64,000 nucleotides of DNA, taken from the NCBI GenBank assembly GCA_964399535.1, contig CAYNRE010000041.1, positions 1 through 64,000 on the forward strand, in the 5' to 3' direction. The notes under the pieces were generated by a model. That model was not told the DNA's origin. It was given only the letters and a program-made list of their open reading frames with translations, and did no database searches. This document shows, piece by piece, positions 62,599 through 64,000 of this stretch (position 1 is its first letter; the number at the start of each line of letters is the position of its first letter). Source of the stretch: CAYNRE01 sp964399535 (lineage in GTDB: Bacteria; Planctomycetota; Planctomycetia; Pirellulales; CAYNRE01). The translations under genes were made by a program, and so were the position numbers.

Positions 62599-64000
62599 TC
62601 ACTCGGCGAACTGCTGCACGATGGTGATTTCGCGAATCTGCCGGCTTCCCGGGTCGAACACCCGGATGCGAATCTGAATGCCCGAGGCGGCCGCGCCGTA
62701 AGGGGGCGGGGCTTCGAACTCAGCCGGATCGTCGGGGCCGTTGGCGCCGTCGTTGTCCCAGCCGTCGGTTCCCTCGTCGGCCAGGTCGGGGGCCCCCTGC
62801 TGAATCGTGCCGCCGCCGTCGTCGTCGTCTTGGTTAATTCCGTCCCGCTCGTAATGGCTCGAATGCGTGTCGTAGACCGAGGCGAACCATTCGCTGGGGT
62901 CGGGGTAGGCGATCGGGTTGGCCAACCAGTTGATGGTCAGCGGCGCCGTGCCGAACAGCTTCGAGGCCGGGTTCCACAGGGTCGAAAAATTGACCGCGCT
63001 GGTCGCCCCGCTCACGTCGGCCGGCCCATGAAACAGCGGGTTCACCTTGGGCAGAATGATGTCGCGCACCGCGCCCCCCAGCGACTGGTAGGTCACCTGG
63101 TTGTTCAGCGGGTAGTCGACCGTGGCCCGGTCGTTGGCCGTGTTGCCGTCGACCCCGGCCAGGCACATGTAGTTCAAATCCACGAAGGCCCCGTACCCGA
63201 TCGGCAGCAGCGCCTGGCCCGCCGCGGTAACGCTACCGGGGTTACCTCGCACGTAGGTGATATACGGCACCACCCCCTGGGGTATGTACAGCGCGTCGTC
63301 GGGCCCCAGCGAAGTCAGGGCCGTGGGCAGAGCGGCCGGGGCATTGGTGGCCACCTGAAAAATCGGGGCGCCGGGATCCCAAATCTTCACGTCGAACGAA
63401 AGCACGTTCTCCAGCACCAGGTCTTCCTCGGTCCGCACGCTCTCTTCGATCGGGTTGCTCGAAGGATCCGGGTCCCTGGCATACCGCAGCAACTGGCCGG
63501 TGAGCGGCTCCACCTCGGCCCAGGGATGCGGCCGGCGCCAGGCGTCGTAAGGAATCGGGCCCGGCGTCAGTTCCAGCCGCTGGTTGGCGGGCTGATACCC
63601 GGTGGGCGAGGCGGCGTTGCCCGCCAGGCTGCCGGAAATGGCTAAAGGAACGATCAGCCGGTCGGTGCCCAAGTTCGCGCCCAGCCAGGGCCCGTTTGGC
63701 TCGGGCTGAACAAACCCCGGAACGGCCACCCCGCCGCCGCCATAGGCCTGGTACGGAAACGGCCAAATGCCCCGCGGCGTGCCGGTATTCAAATCGGTGG
63801 TGAAACTGCATTCCCACAGCGTCGGCAGCCCCAGCCGGCCCCAAAACCGTGCATCGTACGGGTAGGCCCAGGGCTGATGCCCGTAGCGGTATTCGCGCCG
63901 GGTCAGATCGCCCAGGCTGTTGAAAGCCAAGCGCGGAGTCGAGCCGGGCGACTCGACGCTAAAAGGCCCACCGATCTGCCGCGCGGATACATCGTATGCG
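62599..64000 (-). CDS. planctomycete secreted/pseudopilin-type protein, partial
   Basis: At least 467 codons; the frame stays open through the right edge of the window, so the N-terminus is missing. The C-terminus contains VYDTHSSHYERDGINQDDDDG, DEGTDGWDNDGANGPDDPAEFEAPPPY, then GIQIRIRVFDPGSRQIREITIVQQF, a sequence order I recall from long conserved planctomycete proteins that usually begin with a prepilin-like leader. The Asp-rich loop may bind calcium. No function assigned. Confidence 0.85.
   Translation of the reverse strand, partial: AYDVSARQIGGPFSVESPGSTPRLAFNSLGDLTRREYRYGHQPWAYPYDARFWGRLGLPTLWECSFTTDLNTGTPRGIWPFPYQAYGGGGVAVPGFVQPEPNGPWLGANLGTDRLIVPLAISGSLAGNAASPTGYQPANQRLELTPGPIPYDAWRRPHPWAEVEPLTGQLLRYARDPDPSSNPIEESVRTEEDLVLENVLSFDVKIWDPGAPIFQVATNAPAALPTALTSLGPDDALYIPQGVVPYITYVRGNPGSVTAAGQALLPIGYGAFVDLNYMCLAGVDGNTANDRATVDYPLNNQVTYQSLGGAVRDIILPKVNPLFHGPADVSGATSAVNFSTLWNPASKLFGTAPLTINWLANPIAYPDPSEWFASVYDTHSSHYERDGINQDDDDGGGTIQQGAPDLADEGTDGWDNDGANGPDDPAEFEAPPPYGAAASGIQIRIRVFDPGSRQIREITIVQQFAE

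Overview
The window looks like chromosomal DNA from a high-GC planctomycete of the Pirellulales type. The evidence is several PEP-CTERM secreted proteins, a Tat-exported Gfo/Idh/MocA oxidoreductase, a formylglycine-type sulfatase, a Hanks-type kinase with the N-terminal extension typical of the phylum, a pseudopilin-like (DUF1559-like) protein, a BBP2-type outer-membrane porin, small planctomycete-typical proteins of unknown role, and an outer-membrane lipopolysaccharide core cluster. No species is claimed.

Layout. 0-2.5 kb: the eroded C-terminal end of an ATPase, then on the minus strand a candidate polymorphic toxin with a small downstream partner (possible immunity protein), and a membrane protein. 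2.6-8.7 kb (minus): a 250-bp duplicate of the ruvA 3' end fused to a PEP-CTERM gene, a second PEP-CTERM gene, then the overlapping housekeeping run ispF-cysS-ruvC-ruvA. 8.9-11.8 kb (plus): an ABC-2 exporter, one ATPase and two permeases. 12.3-18.5 kb: a PEP-CTERM protein, a sulfatase, a Ser/Thr kinase and ftsY. 19-23.6 kb: a Cys-rich porin, then amt with a near-perfect sigma-54 promoter and a P-II gene. 23.8-29.8 kb: tatC, manA, a small lipoprotein, rluB and a pyrK-like gene.

30.4-33.4 kb is a visibly lower-GC accessory patch with a DUF1559-like protein, a TPR protein and a REP-associated tyrosine transposase (RAYT) flanked by inverted palindromes. 33.5-44.5 kb returns to core-like content: an MFS transporter, nth, dcd, a three-gene Tad-type pilus/secretion set (two TadE-like proteins and a vWA-bearing TadG-like protein), an ABC transporter pair, isocitrate dehydrogenase and tRNA-Leu(UAG). 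44.5-48.7 kb is a second low-GC accessory patch, with a secreted TPR protein and three small membrane proteins; the membrane-protein segment is bounded by two same-orientation remnants of one IS3-type element. 49.1-64 kb: a PEP-CTERM protein with a possible papain-like domain, a BON-like protein, a minus-strand LPS-core cluster (hldE, heptosyltransferase, LPS kinase, GT4 glycosyltransferase), a divergent deoxyhypusine-synthase-like gene, a Ppx/GppA-HD phosphatase, an LRR lipoprotein, a Tat-exported oxidoreductase and the C-terminal part of a planctomycete-type protein running off the right edge.

The genes group as follows: nitrogen uptake (amt and P-II with sigma-54 control), envelope assembly (LPS core, TatC, porin, Tad, exporters), DNA repair and recombination (ruvAC, nth, dcd) and surface or secreted proteins (PEP-CTERM). 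The most interesting items are the ruvA duplication that supplies the tail of a PEP-CTERM protein, the RAYT/REP network, the IS-bounded membrane-protein cargo, the toxin/immunity candidate, and a P-II protein lacking the uridylylation tyrosine next to an amt gene with a sigma-54 promoter.
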